Positions 34,614 to 43,001 of a DNA stretch of 64,000 bases are shown here, piece after piece. The notes under the pieces were generated by a model. It did no database searches and had not been told where the DNA came from. It worked only from the letters and a program-made list of their open reading frames with translations. The translations under genes were made by a program, and so were the position numbers. This stretch comes from Fusicatenibacter saccharivorans (GTDB lineage Bacteria > Bacillota > Clostridia > Lachnospirales > Lachnospiraceae): NCBI RefSeq assembly GCF_015557635.1, contig NZ_JADNOP010000001.1, positions 285,582-349,581 of the forward strand. The letters run 5' to 3'. Within the stretch, counting starts at the first letter, position 1; every line of letters begins with the position of its first letter.

Positions 34614-34709
34614 ATTGTACAGGGAATGATAAATAAATATCAATTCAAGCTTATTATACTCTATTTCATGCACAAAATCAATACGGCCTCCACAAAATTT
34701 CTGTACAAT
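34614..34709 (-). promoter_or_regulatory. Promoter of the Wood-Ljungdahl operon with flanking inverted repeats
   Basis: TTGATT (34681-34676), 17-base spacer, TATAAT (34658-34653) on the minus strand, about 110 bases before the His-rich gene. A 9-bp pair ATTGTACAG (34614-34622) and CTGTACAAT (34701-34709) flanks the promoter symmetrically, one arm in the leader and one upstream of -35. It could be a pair of regulator sites. The whole 34536-34897 interval also holds the divergent promoter of the aldo/keto reductase (possible TATACT at 34830) and no gene. Confidence 0.7.
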
Positions 34710-34897
34710 TCGCCGTACAGGCCGTCCTGGCATCCTTCTTTTTTCTTGCGTGGCTTGTTATTTTTTTCATTTCCCGATTGTGTTAAACTTTTTTAATATA
34801 TTTGGTCTGATTTCTTTAAATTTTCATGTTATACTAAACATAATTATGAGAGAAATACGGCAGAATCTTTTTTTGATTCAAGATACGGAGGGTTTTT

Positions 34898-35719
34898 ATG
34901 GCACTTTCTATTCCAACCATCACATTGAACGACGGCAGAGCGATGCCGCTTCTGGGGCTTGGCACTTACAAATCGACAGAAAAAGAGGCAGAAAAAGCAA
35001 TTGTCACCGCGGCAAAATACGGCTACCGTCTGATCGATACCGCCTCCTCCTATAAAAATGAGGACAGCATCGGCCGCGGGATCCGCGCAAGCGGGATTCC
35101 GCGGGAAAACTTTTTTATTACCACAAAGGTATGGAATACCGCGCAGCGGGTCGGTGATATCGAAGGTGCCTTCAACCGCAGCCTCGACCGTCTCCGTCTC
35201 GACTACGTTGATCTTTACCTGATTCACTGGCCAGTGCCGGGCTGCTACCCGGAGACATGGCGCGCACTCGAAAAAATCCGCGAATCCGGGCGTGCAAAAT
35301 CGATCGGCGTCAGCAACTTCGAGGAGCCGCACCTTACCGCCCTCTTTGAATTTTCCGGCGTCATCCCGGCCGTCAACCAGATCGAATGTCATCCGCTCTG
35401 GAACCGGAAACCGCTCATCGCTTTCTGCCGTTCACATGGAATCGCCGTTCAAGCGTATGCGCCGCTCGCAAGAGGTCTTTATCTGAACCGTGAGATTATG
35501 CAGCAGCTGGCAGAAAAGTATGTACGCACTGAAGCGCAGATCGGTCTCCGCTACCTCGTCCAGCAGGGCATCAGTGTCATCCCGAAATCGACACATCCAG
35601 ACCGCATCTTTACCAACGCGGATGTCTTCGACTTCGAACTTTCTGAAGCCGACATGGCGCTCATCGACACGATGGACGAACAGCTCCGCTCTGCTTCCAT
35701 ACCGGATGACCTGCTGTAA
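34898..35719 (+). CDS. Aldo/keto reductase (2,5-diketogluconate reductase-like)
   Basis: A 273-residue NADPH-dependent reductase of the AKR5/DkgA type. The catalytic tetrad context is visible: LIDTASSYKNED (Asp, Tyr), FFITTKVWNT (Lys) and LYLIHWPVPG (His). The C-terminal SVIPKSTHPDRI binds the 2'-phosphate of NADPH. Substrates of such enzymes range from keto sugars to methylglyoxal. It is monocistronic, divergent from the acetogenesis operon, begins at ATG 34898 behind GGAGG and ends before a strong terminator. Confidence 0.93.
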   Translation: MALSIPTITLNDGRAMPLLGLGTYKSTEKEAEKAIVTAAKYGYRLIDTASSYKNEDSIGRGIRASGIPRENFFITTKVWNTAQRVGDIEGAFNRSLDRLRLDYVDLYLIHWPVPGCYPETWRALEKIRESGRAKSIGVSNFEEPHLTALFEFSGVIPAVNQIECHPLWNRKPLIAFCRSHGIAVQAYAPLARGLYLNREIMQQLAEKYVRTEAQIGLRYLVQQGISVIPKSTHPDRIFTNADVFDFELSEADMALIDTMDEQLRSASIPDDLL

Positions 35720-35730
35720 CTGCGGATTCA

Positions 35731-35792
35731 CAGAAAAAGCAGCACAGAAAATCTGTTTCTTTCCGTTTCAGATTTCTGTGCTGCTTTTTCTG
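35731..35792. terminator. Bidirectional terminator between convergent genes
   Basis: Long stem CAGAAAAAGCAGCACAGAAA with its complement TTTCTGTGCTGCTTTTTCTG, inner ATCTG/CAGAT, serving the aldo/keto reductase (plus) and the ABC operon (minus, whose last codons overlap it). Confidence 0.85.
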
Positions 35793-36424
35793 TTTCTCTT
35801 TATTTCGAGGATACCATCCAGTCTGCTGCAGGTGCAGATCCAGTCCCCCATTGCTTCGGCTTCTTCTAAATCATGCGTGACCAGAAGCATCGTTTTTTCT
35901 TTTCCTTTTCTGCGGATATAGTTCATCGTTTTCTTTTTCGTCCCCGCATCCAGTCCCCGGAACGGCTCATCCAAAAGGAGGAAATCTGCGTCCATGCGCA
36001 TGGCCCGCAGAACCGCCACCCGCTGGCGCATGCCGCCCGACAGTTCCGATACAGCCTGGTTTTCACAGCCCGAAAGGCCGAGTTCCTCCATCTCCTCCAC
36101 AAGATGACGGAAGCTTCTTTTTTCTTTTCCAAACATGCGGCGCCTTACCGAGAGCTGGATATTGGCTGCAGCTGTCAGTTCTTCTGCCAGCCGCGGTTCC
36201 TGAAAAACCATACTTTTTCTTAAGGCTTCCAGTCCCCCGATTTTTCCGCCGTCCGCCTGCTCCAGGCCTGCCAGAATCCGCAGCAGGGTTGTCTTTCCCG
36301 CCCCGGAAGGAGCCATCAGACAGGTCACTGCTCCTTTTTTCAGTTCCATCGTAAGATTCGAAAAAATAACGTGTTCTCCATACGCTTTTTTCAGATGGCA
36401 GATTTCAATCGTATCTTCTCTCAT
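35768..36424 (-). CDS. ABC transporter ATP-binding protein (SsuB/NitT-Tau type)
   Basis: A 218-residue ATPase: Walker A in APSGAGKTTLLRIL (about 31-44), Q-loop SMVFQEPRL, signature LSGGMRQRVAVLRAM, Walker B LLLDEPFRGLD and the switch histidine in LLVTHDLEEAE. It matches the ATPases of nitrate/sulfonate/taurine and thiamine-precursor importers. ATG 36424 overlaps the permease stop (ATGA). It is the last gene of a hydrogenase-SBP-permease-ATPase group. Confidence 0.93.
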   Translation of the reverse strand: MREDTIEICHLKKAYGEHVIFSNLTMELKKGAVTCLMAPSGAGKTTLLRILAGLEQADGGKIGGLEALRKSMVFQEPRLAEELTAAANIQLSVRRRMFGKEKRSFRHLVEEMEELGLSGCENQAVSELSGGMRQRVAVLRAMRMDADFLLLDEPFRGLDAGTKKKTMNYIRRKGKEKTMLLVTHDLEEAEAMGDWICTCSRLDGILEIKRNRKSSTEI

Positions 36425-37203
36425 TTCATCACCAGCATTCTTTTTTCCGCAAGATCCATTCCTTTTAAAACAGCTTTTTCGAGACAGAAGCTGACGTACA
36501 CGATCGCTGCCGTCCAGGCAAAGAGTCCCGGTGTGTCGAGATATATTTTTGCCTGATACAGATGCTCTCCGATGGATCGGTTCGGAATGCCGATTACTTC
36601 TGCTGCCGTTCCGGCCTTCCAGCAAAGGCCGAGGGAAAGTGAACATCCCGTCCGGATATATGGGTACAGCTGCGGCAGGATCACCCAGCGCAGCCGCACC
36701 GGCCGCGGAACCTGAAAAACGTCTGTCATCTCCAAAAGCGCTGTGTCCAGTTCCCGCAGGCCGTTCCGCGTGTTTGTATACAGGATCGGAAATACCATCA
36801 GAAACGAAATCACAACCGAAAGATTCTTCGACGAAACCCATATCAGGATCAGAATCACAAAAGAAGCGACCGGCACTGCTTTCACTGCTGCAACCAGCGG
36901 CGTCAGGAGTTCTTCTGCAATGGAAAACCGACCGGCAAGTGCAGCTCCTGCAATTCCCGCCGCCGCACCAAGAAGGAATCCGGCTCCGATGCGTGCTCCG
37001 GAAAACAGCAGGGACTGCCAGAAGAACGGTTCTGTTACAAGCGTAAAAAGGCGTTTCAAAACAGCGGCAGGAGATGCCAGAAGGATCTCCTGCCCGACAA
37101 AAACACTTGCCGCCTGCCAGATCATAAGCCAGAACACGATCGGCCAGCGCTTCGTTTTTCTCTGTTTCTCTTTTTTGTCTTTATTCGGAATAATAGAAGT
37201 CAT
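36421..37203 (-). CDS. ABC transporter permease (SsuC/NitT-Tau type)
   Basis: A 260-residue integral membrane protein with about six transmembrane helices and the EAA-loop region (NTRNGLRELDTALLEMTDVF...LPQLYPYIRTG). ATG 37203 follows GGAGGAG and lies inside the 3' end of the binding-protein gene (23-base overlap), and its own stop overlaps the ATPase start, so the three importer genes are tightly coupled. Confidence 0.92.
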   Translation of the reverse strand: MTSIIPNKDKKEKQRKTKRWPIVFWLMIWQAASVFVGQEILLASPAAVLKRLFTLVTEPFFWQSLLFSGARIGAGFLLGAAAGIAGAALAGRFSIAEELLTPLVAAVKAVPVASFVILILIWVSSKNLSVVISFLMVFPILYTNTRNGLRELDTALLEMTDVFQVPRPVRLRWVILPQLYPYIRTGCSLSLGLCWKAGTAAEVIGIPNRSIGEHLYQAKIYLDTPGLFAWTAAIVYVSFCLEKAVLKGMDLAEKRMLVMK

Positions 37204-38263
37204 CTCCTGGAAGTTCTCCTCCGACTGCCTCCGGGTTCTGGTCTTTGAGTACACCGAGATAACCGGAAAGCTTCTCTTTCATCTCATCACCGGTGATGCA
37301 GACAATGTTGCATGCCGGAAGCGCTTTCTTTGCGACTGCCTCCGGAACAATGTCATAATCCCCGATCAGTTTTGCCGCCTCATCCGTGTTTTCGGTTACG
37401 TAGGATACGGATGCCCGGTAAGCTTCCATGAAGTCTGCAACTGCTTCCGGATGCTCCTTGGCAAAGGCAGTGCGTACAACGGTAACACCTGTCACCAGTG
37501 TGCCCGCTGTTCCTTCGGACTCCTGGATTTTGTTCCATTCTTCGGTCAGGTCAAGTGCGGTGCGCAGCGTTTCTTTTTTCGTCTGTGCCGTCGTTACAAA
37601 CGGCTGCGGCAGCATGGCGATTCCATCGGCATCTTCTGCAAGTGCTGCCACGCACTCGGCGTGTTCGCTCTTCCACTCGATCGTTACGTCCTCACCCGGT
37701 ACGAGGCCGTTCTTTTCGAGGATATAATTCAAAGCATACTCCGGAGTTGCACCTTTGCCGCCCGCATAAATGGTTCTGCCTTTCAGATCCGCAATGGAAT
37801 GTACGGTATCGCCGTCCTCGACGATATAAAGGACACCGAGCGTATTGACTGCGAGCACCTGCACGCCGCCGTTTGTCTTGTTGTAGAGTACGCTTGCAAG
37901 GTTCGCAGGAACCGCGGCGATATCCACCTCTCCCTGTACCAGTTTTGCGCTGACCTCATCCGGGGCAGCGGCAAGTTCAAACGTGTCCGCAGGTGACTCT
38001 TTGCTGTCGTTATCGCTCATCATTTTTACCATTCCCATGCTGGTCGGTCCTTTTAATGCAAGCACATGGACCAGTGTCTCATCTTCTGTTTCCGATGCCG
38101 CTGTGCTGCTCTCTGTCTGCGTACTTTCTGATACTGTACTTTCTGATCCTGTGCTTTTTGTCCCGCTGCTCTCCGACTTTGTCTCTGTCTGGCCGCATCC
38201 TGCAAACAGAAGTACCATTGCAAGAATCGCTGCCGCAAAGCCCATCTTTCTTTTCTTTTTCAC
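37181..38263 (-). CDS. ABC transporter substrate-binding lipoprotein (NMT1/SsuA-like)
   Basis: A 360-residue lipoprotein: basic N-terminus, hydrophobic segment and lipobox LLFAGC, then a Ser/Thr/Glu-rich linker (about 25-65) and a periplasmic-binding fold. GEVDIAAVPANLASVLYNK is the NMT1/THI5-like signature. The ligand cannot be predicted; the family binds sulfonates, nitrate-like anions or pyrimidine precursors. GTG 38263 is taken as start, six bases after AAGGTGGAG; a GTG at 38275 and an ATG at 38233 are alternatives. It follows the hydrogenase gene by about 25 bases, so a link between the two is likely. Confidence 0.88.
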   Translation of the reverse strand: MKKKRKMGFAAAILAMVLLFAGCGQTETKSESSGTKSTGSESTVSESTQTESSTAASETEDETLVHVLALKGPTSMGMVKMMSDNDSKESPADTFELAAAPDEVSAKLVQGEVDIAAVPANLASVLYNKTNGGVQVLAVNTLGVLYIVEDGDTVHSIADLKGRTIYAGGKGATPEYALNYILEKNGLVPGEDVTIEWKSEHAECVAALAEDADGIAMLPQPFVTTAQTKKETLRTALDLTEEWNKIQESEGTAGTLVTGVTVVRTAFAKEHPEAVADFMEAYRASVSYVTENTDEAAKLIGDYDIVPEAVAKKALPACNIVCITGDEMKEKLSGYLGVLKDQNPEAVGGELPGDDFYYSE

Positions 38264-38288
38264 TTTTTTCTCCACCTTGCTGTTCTTT

Positions 38289-39812
38289 TTAGTCTACCAG
38301 CTTGTCCAGTTCTTTTACATATTCTGTCTGGCTGGAAATCTTGTGTTTTGCCTGCGCCGCATATTTGTTGACTGCCGCCTGTGACTTTTTGATTGACTGC
38401 ATCGTGCCGGCTCCTGCCACGCATCCGCCCGGACAGGCCATGCCTTCGAGAAGATAACCGTTGTACTTTCCGGCCTTTGCCATTGTCAGCAGTTTCCGGC
38501 ATTCCTTCAGACCTTCTGCATTTGCCATCTTGATTTCGCGGTCCGGGTATTTTTCACGGATTACATTTTCCACAGATTTTGCAACGCCGCCGGAGACAGC
38601 AAAGTTTCTTCCGTCCACCGATGCATCGCTGACGCCGTCCGGATCTTCCTCAAGTGCACTCACATCTACCTGGCGCGCATCGAAAATGCCCGACATCTCT
38701 TCAAACGTCAGAACGAAGTCCACCTCACTGCGGACAGACCGGCGCATGGCCTCCAGTTTTTTCGCCGCACACGGTCCGACAAAGACAACCTTCGCATTCG
38801 GATTGTGTTTCTTGATCAGACGCGCCGTCAGCGTCATCGGGGTCAGTGCCATCGAGATACAGCTTGCGTAATCCGGGAACAGTTTCTTCGCCATTACAGA
38901 CCAGGCCGGACAGCAGGATGTCGCCATAAACGGCAGTTTCTCCGGAACTTCGTTCACAAAATCCTCTGCCTCCTGTGCCGCACAGAGATCCGCTCCGATC
39001 GCAACTTCAAAGACATCCGCAAAGCCGAGCTTTTTCATCGCCGCACGCAGTTTTCCAGGCGTTACTTTCGGTCCGAACTGGCCGACAAACGCCGGTGCCA
39101 GCGCTGCATAGACGCGCTCTCCCGACTGGATCGCACGGATTACCTGGAAGATCTGGGATTTGTCCGAAATAGCGCCGAACGGGCAGTTGACGAGACACTG
39201 GCCGCAGGATACACATTTCTCGTAATCGATATCCGCTTTTCCGTTCTCGTCTGAACCGATGGCATCCATTCCGCAGGCTCTCGCACACGGACGCTCCTGA
39301 ATGATAATAGCCTGGTATCCGCATACCTTGGCACACTGACCACATTTGACGCATTTATCCTGATCAATATAGGATCGTCCATTGGTGCGGTCCAGCGTAA
39401 TGGCCTTTTTCGGACAGACTTCCACGCACGGATGTGCAAGACATCCCTGACATCCCTCCGTGATCAGAACCCGTTTTTCATGACAGGCGTTGCATGCAAA
39501 TTTGATGACATTAATGAGCGGCGGTGTATAATACGTCTCCGCCTGGTCCGCCAGTTTGATATTGTCCGAGATCGGGGCGTGCTCTGCCGCGCTTCTGCAC
39601 GGAAGTCCCATTGCAAGGCGAAGCCGCTCTCCTACAATCGCCCGCTCCAGAAACACATCATTTCTAAAATTTCCGACCTCACCGGGAATTACACGGTAAG
39701 GAATTTCCTCGATCGTCTTTTCCACCGGGGAGTCCACGTCATACGCCATTTTTGCAACTTCCGTAAAAATGGCATGGCGGATTTCCTGAATTCTTGTTTC
39801 TACTCCTCTCAT
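38289..39812 (-). CDS. [FeFe] hydrogenase, monomeric, group B-like
   Basis: Catalyses reversible H2 evolution with ferredoxin-type electron relay. The 507-residue protein has an N-terminal domain without clusters, cysteine groups ACNAC...CQGCLAHPC (107-129), two [4Fe-4S] motifs CVKCGQCAKVC (154-164) and CVSCGQCLVNC (200-210), and the H-cluster motifs TSCCPAW (298-304), GPCAAKK (346-352) and GMACPGGCVAGAG. The L2 motif GPCxxKK instead of MPCxxKxxE points to group B. ATG 39812 follows CAGGAGG; a longer in-frame upstream extension is less likely. It is followed closely by an ABC importer, an unusual partner. Maturation genes hydEFG are not in the window. Confidence 0.93.
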   Translation of the reverse strand: MRGVETRIQEIRHAIFTEVAKMAYDVDSPVEKTIEEIPYRVIPGEVGNFRNDVFLERAIVGERLRLAMGLPCRSAAEHAPISDNIKLADQAETYYTPPLINVIKFACNACHEKRVLITEGCQGCLAHPCVEVCPKKAITLDRTNGRSYIDQDKCVKCGQCAKVCGYQAIIIQERPCARACGMDAIGSDENGKADIDYEKCVSCGQCLVNCPFGAISDKSQIFQVIRAIQSGERVYAALAPAFVGQFGPKVTPGKLRAAMKKLGFADVFEVAIGADLCAAQEAEDFVNEVPEKLPFMATSCCPAWSVMAKKLFPDYASCISMALTPMTLTARLIKKHNPNAKVVFVGPCAAKKLEAMRRSVRSEVDFVLTFEEMSGIFDARQVDVSALEEDPDGVSDASVDGRNFAVSGGVAKSVENVIREKYPDREIKMANAEGLKECRKLLTMAKAGKYNGYLLEGMACPGGCVAGAGTMQSIKKSQAAVNKYAAQAKHKISSQTEYVKELDKLVD

Positions 39813-39942
39813 TCTTTCTTCCTCCTGCTGTATTTTCCTCCGCATCTTTTCAGTTAAAATTATTCCGCTTTCTATTACTATACTTGATTTCGAAAGTATT
39901 GTCATCTTTTTCCCGTATTTTTGCTGAAAAATTTCGGTCTGC

Positions 39943-39997
39943 ACAAAAAAAAGAACCTGCCGTCTCTGTATCATTTCACAGAAGTGACAGGTTTCTT
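39943..39997 (-). terminator. Terminator after gpsA
   Basis: Stem AAACCTG/CAGGTT on the minus strand with eight Us after it, 5-60 bases after the gpsA stop. It lies about 130 bases upstream of the hydrogenase start. Confidence 0.8.
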
Positions 39998-40001
39998 ATT
40001 T

Positions 40002-41015
40002 TTACCGCTCCCAGAGATCCGGGGCGAGTTCGTCTTTTTTCATACGCTGCATCAGTTCATCCACAGCCTGTTTCGGGTTTTTGTTTTCAAACAGAACCTG
40101 ATTGACTGCCTGAATGATCGGCGTTTCGATTCCGAATTTTTCTGACAAGGTAAGCCCCGCTTTTGCGGAATAGACACCTTCAACAATCATTTGAACCTCA
40201 TCCATCGCCTGCTGCATTGTTCTTCCCTGGCCGATCAGATATCCTGCTTTCCTGTTCCGGCTGTGTACGGACGCACACGTTACAATCAGGTCACCGATGC
40301 CGGAAAGGCCATAGAAGGTTTCCGCATGGGCACCCATCGCCGTGCCGAGCCGTGCAATTTCCGCGATCCCGCGGGTAATCAGAGCCGCTTTCGTATTGTC
40401 GCCGTAGCCAAGACCATCCGCCGTTCCGGCTGCCAGTGCGATGACATTTTTCAGAGCTCCGCCAAGTTCAATTCCCGTGATGTCCGGGCTTGTGTAAACG
40501 CGGAAGACCGGACTCATGAACACATTCTGCACATACAGTGCGCTCTCGCGGTCATGCGCGCCGACAACGATCGTGGTCGGCAGGCCGCGGCCGACTTCCT
40601 CTGCGTGGCTCGGTCCGGAGAGAACAACGACATTCGCTCCCGGCACTTCCTCCTCGATGATCTGAGACATCGTCATCAGGGTATCGGCTTCCACGCCTTT
40701 TGCCACATTGACGATGAGCTGGCCGTCCGGAATATCCGCCGCATACTTTTTACATGTGGTTCGCACGTACGGGGATGCTTTTGCCATCACAAGGATGTCC
40801 TGTCCGGAAAGGGAGCCGCGCACATCGCAGGTGAACTTCATTTCATCCGGCAGTTTTACGCCCGGAAGCTTCGTTAGATGCTCTCTGTGTTCCTTTAAGC
40901 TCTCAATTTCCTTTTCATTTTCCGAGCAGATCGTCACGTCATGCCCGTTGTTGCAGAGCAGGAGGCCGAGGGCGGTTCCCCAGCTTCCTGCTCCGATGAT
41001 GCTAATCTTTGCCAT
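40002..41015 (-). CDS. gpsA: Glycerol-3-phosphate dehydrogenase [NAD(P)+]
   Basis: Reduces dihydroxyacetone phosphate to sn-glycerol-3-phosphate, the phospholipid backbone. The 337-residue protein has the dinucleotide motif GAGSWGTA (residues 7-14), VVLSGPSHAEEVG and the C-terminal GLSGIGDLIVTC segment. It starts three bases after the plsY stop codon and follows GGAG. It works with PlsY, whose substrate is its product. Confidence 0.97.
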   Translation of the reverse strand: MAKISIIGAGSWGTALGLLLCNNGHDVTICSENEKEIESLKEHREHLTKLPGVKLPDEMKFTCDVRGSLSGQDILVMAKASPYVRTTCKKYAADIPDGQLIVNVAKGVEADTLMTMSQIIEEEVPGANVVVLSGPSHAEEVGRGLPTTIVVGAHDRESALYVQNVFMSPVFRVYTSPDITGIELGGALKNVIALAAGTADGLGYGDNTKAALITRGIAEIARLGTAMGAHAETFYGLSGIGDLIVTCASVHSRNRKAGYLIGQGRTMQQAMDEVQMIVEGVYSAKAGLTLSEKFGIETPIIQAVNQVLFENKNPKQAVDELMQRMKKDELAPDLWER

Positions 41016-41018
41016 ATT

Positions 41019-41666
41019 TTATTTCTCCGACTTTTTGGATAAATACGTTTTCCGCTCTGTTCCCGCGATGAGACGCTTGATGTTTGCACGGTGCTCCCAG
41101 AAGGCAAGCACGGCAAGAAGTGCGATCACCACGTACATCTCATAAAGATACGGCGGTTCCAGCGCAAAGCAGCCCGCCTGTCCCATGATAACGGCCATTG
41201 CAAAAAAGACAACGTAAACCATCATGGAACCGAGGGAAACATAGTGTGTTACTGCAAGATTCAGGAAAAACAGCGCTGCACAGACCAGCGTGATTCTCCA
41301 GTCAAATGAGATAATCAGACCCGCGGTCGCAGCGATTCCTTTTCCGCCGCGGAAGCCTAAGTAAAACGGGAAGTTGTGGCCGAGAATCGTTCCGGCCGCA
41401 GCATACACCGTCAGCAGTTTCAGTATTTCCGGGTGCGATGCACCGAAGATCAGGCGTACCGTCAGGACCGCCAGAATGCATTTGATGCAGTCGCCGGCAA
41501 GCGTGATGGCGCCTGCTTTTTTCCCTAAAGTCCGGAGCGCGTTGGTCGTTCCTGCGTTTCCGCTGCCGTGTTCCCGGATATCAATTCCCTTCGTCCTTCC
41601 ATAAATATATGAGGTCTGAAAAAGGCCAAATGCGTATCCGATCAAAAGGCATATGATCCGTACCAT
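41019..41666 (-). CDS. plsY: Glycerol-3-phosphate acyltransferase
   Basis: Membrane enzyme that acylates glycerol-3-phosphate with acyl phosphate, the first step of phospholipid synthesis in Gram-positives. The 215-residue protein has about five transmembrane helices and the family motifs HGSGNAGTTNALRTLG (33-48), HNFPFYLGFRGGKGIAATAG (about 98-117). It lies between der (7 bases) and gpsA (3 bases), the common Clostridia order der-plsY-gpsA. Confidence 0.97.
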   Translation of the reverse strand: MVRIICLLIGYAFGLFQTSYIYGRTKGIDIREHGSGNAGTTNALRTLGKKAGAITLAGDCIKCILAVLTVRLIFGASHPEILKLLTVYAAAGTILGHNFPFYLGFRGGKGIAATAGLIISFDWRITLVCAALFFLNLAVTHYVSLGSMMVYVVFFAMAVIMGQAGCFALEPPYLYEMYVVIALLAVLAFWEHRANIKRLIAGTERKTYLSKKSEK

Positions 41667-41672
41667 AACTCT

Positions 41673-43001
41673 TTACTGCTCCTTCTCTTTTCGTTCTCTG
41701 ATGATGAATTTCAGCGGTGTGCCGCGGAAGCCGAACGACTCTCTGATTTTATTCTCCAGATATCGAACATAGGAGAAATGCATCAGTTCTTTGTCGTTGA
41801 CGAAAATAACAAATGTCGGCGGTTTGACCGAAACCTGTGTCATGTAGTAGATTTTCAGTCGTTTTCCACGGTCTGACGGCGGCTGCTGCATTGCCATTGC
41901 CTCGGTCAGAATCTCGTTCAGGACACCGGTCTGTACGCGCAGGTTCTGGTACTGCAGAACCATGTCGATCGTCTCGAACAGCTTCGGAAGACGCTGTCCT
42001 GTCTTCGCAGAGATGAAAAGAAGCTCTGCATACGGCATGTAAGCCAATGTATTTCTTACTTTTTCGGTAAAGCGGTAGATCGTCTTGTCATCTTTTTCCA
42101 AGGCATCCCATTTATTTACCGCAATGATCATACCTTTTCCACGCTCATGGGCGATACCGGCAATTTTGGCATCCTGCTCGGTGACACCCTCGGTTGCATT
42201 GATCAGAAGAACGACGACATCTGCGCGCTCTACGGCAGATACTGTACGGATGATGCTGTACCGCTCCAGCTCCTCTTTGATCTTGTTTTTCTTTCGAAGA
42301 CCTGCGGTATCGATGAAAATATATTCATTTCCATTGTGCATGATCGTGGTATCGATCGCATCGCGCGTCGTTCCGGCGATGTCGGATACGATGACACGGT
42401 TCGAGCCCAGCAGTTTGTTGACCAGGGAGGATTTTCCGACGTTCGGTTTTCCAACAATGGCGATGCGCGGAATCTCGCTCTCCTCCTCGTTTTCCATCTC
42501 CGGATCAAAGTATCCTGTCACCTCATCGAGCATATCGCCGATGCCGAGCTTTCCGGATGCGGAAATGGCGTGCGGCTCTCCGATGCCGAGGTTATAGAAT
42601 TCATAAACATCCATCATCTGACGGTCGAAGTTGTCGACTTTGTTGACCACCAGCACAACCGGCTTGCGGCTTCTTCTGAGCATATCAGCTACTTTTGCAT
42701 CGGCATCTACAAGGCCCTGACGGACGTCAGTGATGAAGATGATGACATTTGCGGTATCAATGGCGATCTGCGCCTGGTCTCTCATCTGGGAGAGAATGAT
42801 ATCTTTGGATTCCGGCTCAATACCGCCGGTGTCTACCAGCGTAAATTTGTGGTTCAGCCACTCCACGTCGGCATAAATACGGTCACGGGTTACACCCGGT
42901 GTGTCTTTTACAATCGAAATATTGTCTCCGGCTAATACATTAAACAGGGTGGATTTACCCACGTTCGGCCGGCCCACAATTGCTACAATCGGCTTGCTCA
43001 T
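41673..43001 (-). CDS. der: Ribosome-associated GTPase Der (EngA)
   Basis: Essential GTPase for 50S subunit assembly. The 442-residue protein has two tandem GTPase domains, each with its own P-loop (GRPNVGKST at about 9-17; GKPNVGKSS at about 184-192), DTGG/DTAG and NKxD (NKVD, NKWD), then a KH-like C-terminal domain. ATG 43001 follows AAGGAG. Its first 47 bases overlap the end of the radical-SAM DUF512 gene. Confidence 0.98.
   Translation of the reverse strand: MSKPIVAIVGRPNVGKSTLFNVLAGDNISIVKDTPGVTRDRIYADVEWLNHKFTLVDTGGIEPESKDIILSQMRDQAQIAIDTANVIIFITDVRQGLVDADAKVADMLRRSRKPVVLVVNKVDNFDRQMMDVYEFYNLGIGEPHAISASGKLGIGDMLDEVTGYFDPEMENEEESEIPRIAIVGKPNVGKSSLVNKLLGSNRVIVSDIAGTTRDAIDTTIMHNGNEYIFIDTAGLRKKNKIKEELERYSIIRTVSAVERADVVVLLINATEGVTEQDAKIAGIAHERGKGMIIAVNKWDALEKDDKTIYRFTEKVRNTLAYMPYAELLFISAKTGQRLPKLFETIDMVLQYQNLRVQTGVLNEILTEAMAMQQPPSDRGKRLKIYYMTQVSVKPPTFVIFVNDKELMHFSYVRYLENKIRESFGFRGTPLKFIIRERKEKEQ

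Noticed and set aside
36425-36841. 139-codon N-terminal extension of the ABC ATPase
   Set aside because: It overlaps the permease gene in another frame and does not look like an ATPase; the start overlapping the permease stop is typical.
36743-37996. A 417-codon open frame on the plus strand
   Set aside because: Antisense to the ABC permease and binding-protein genes, which have correct domains, overlaps and ribosome sites.
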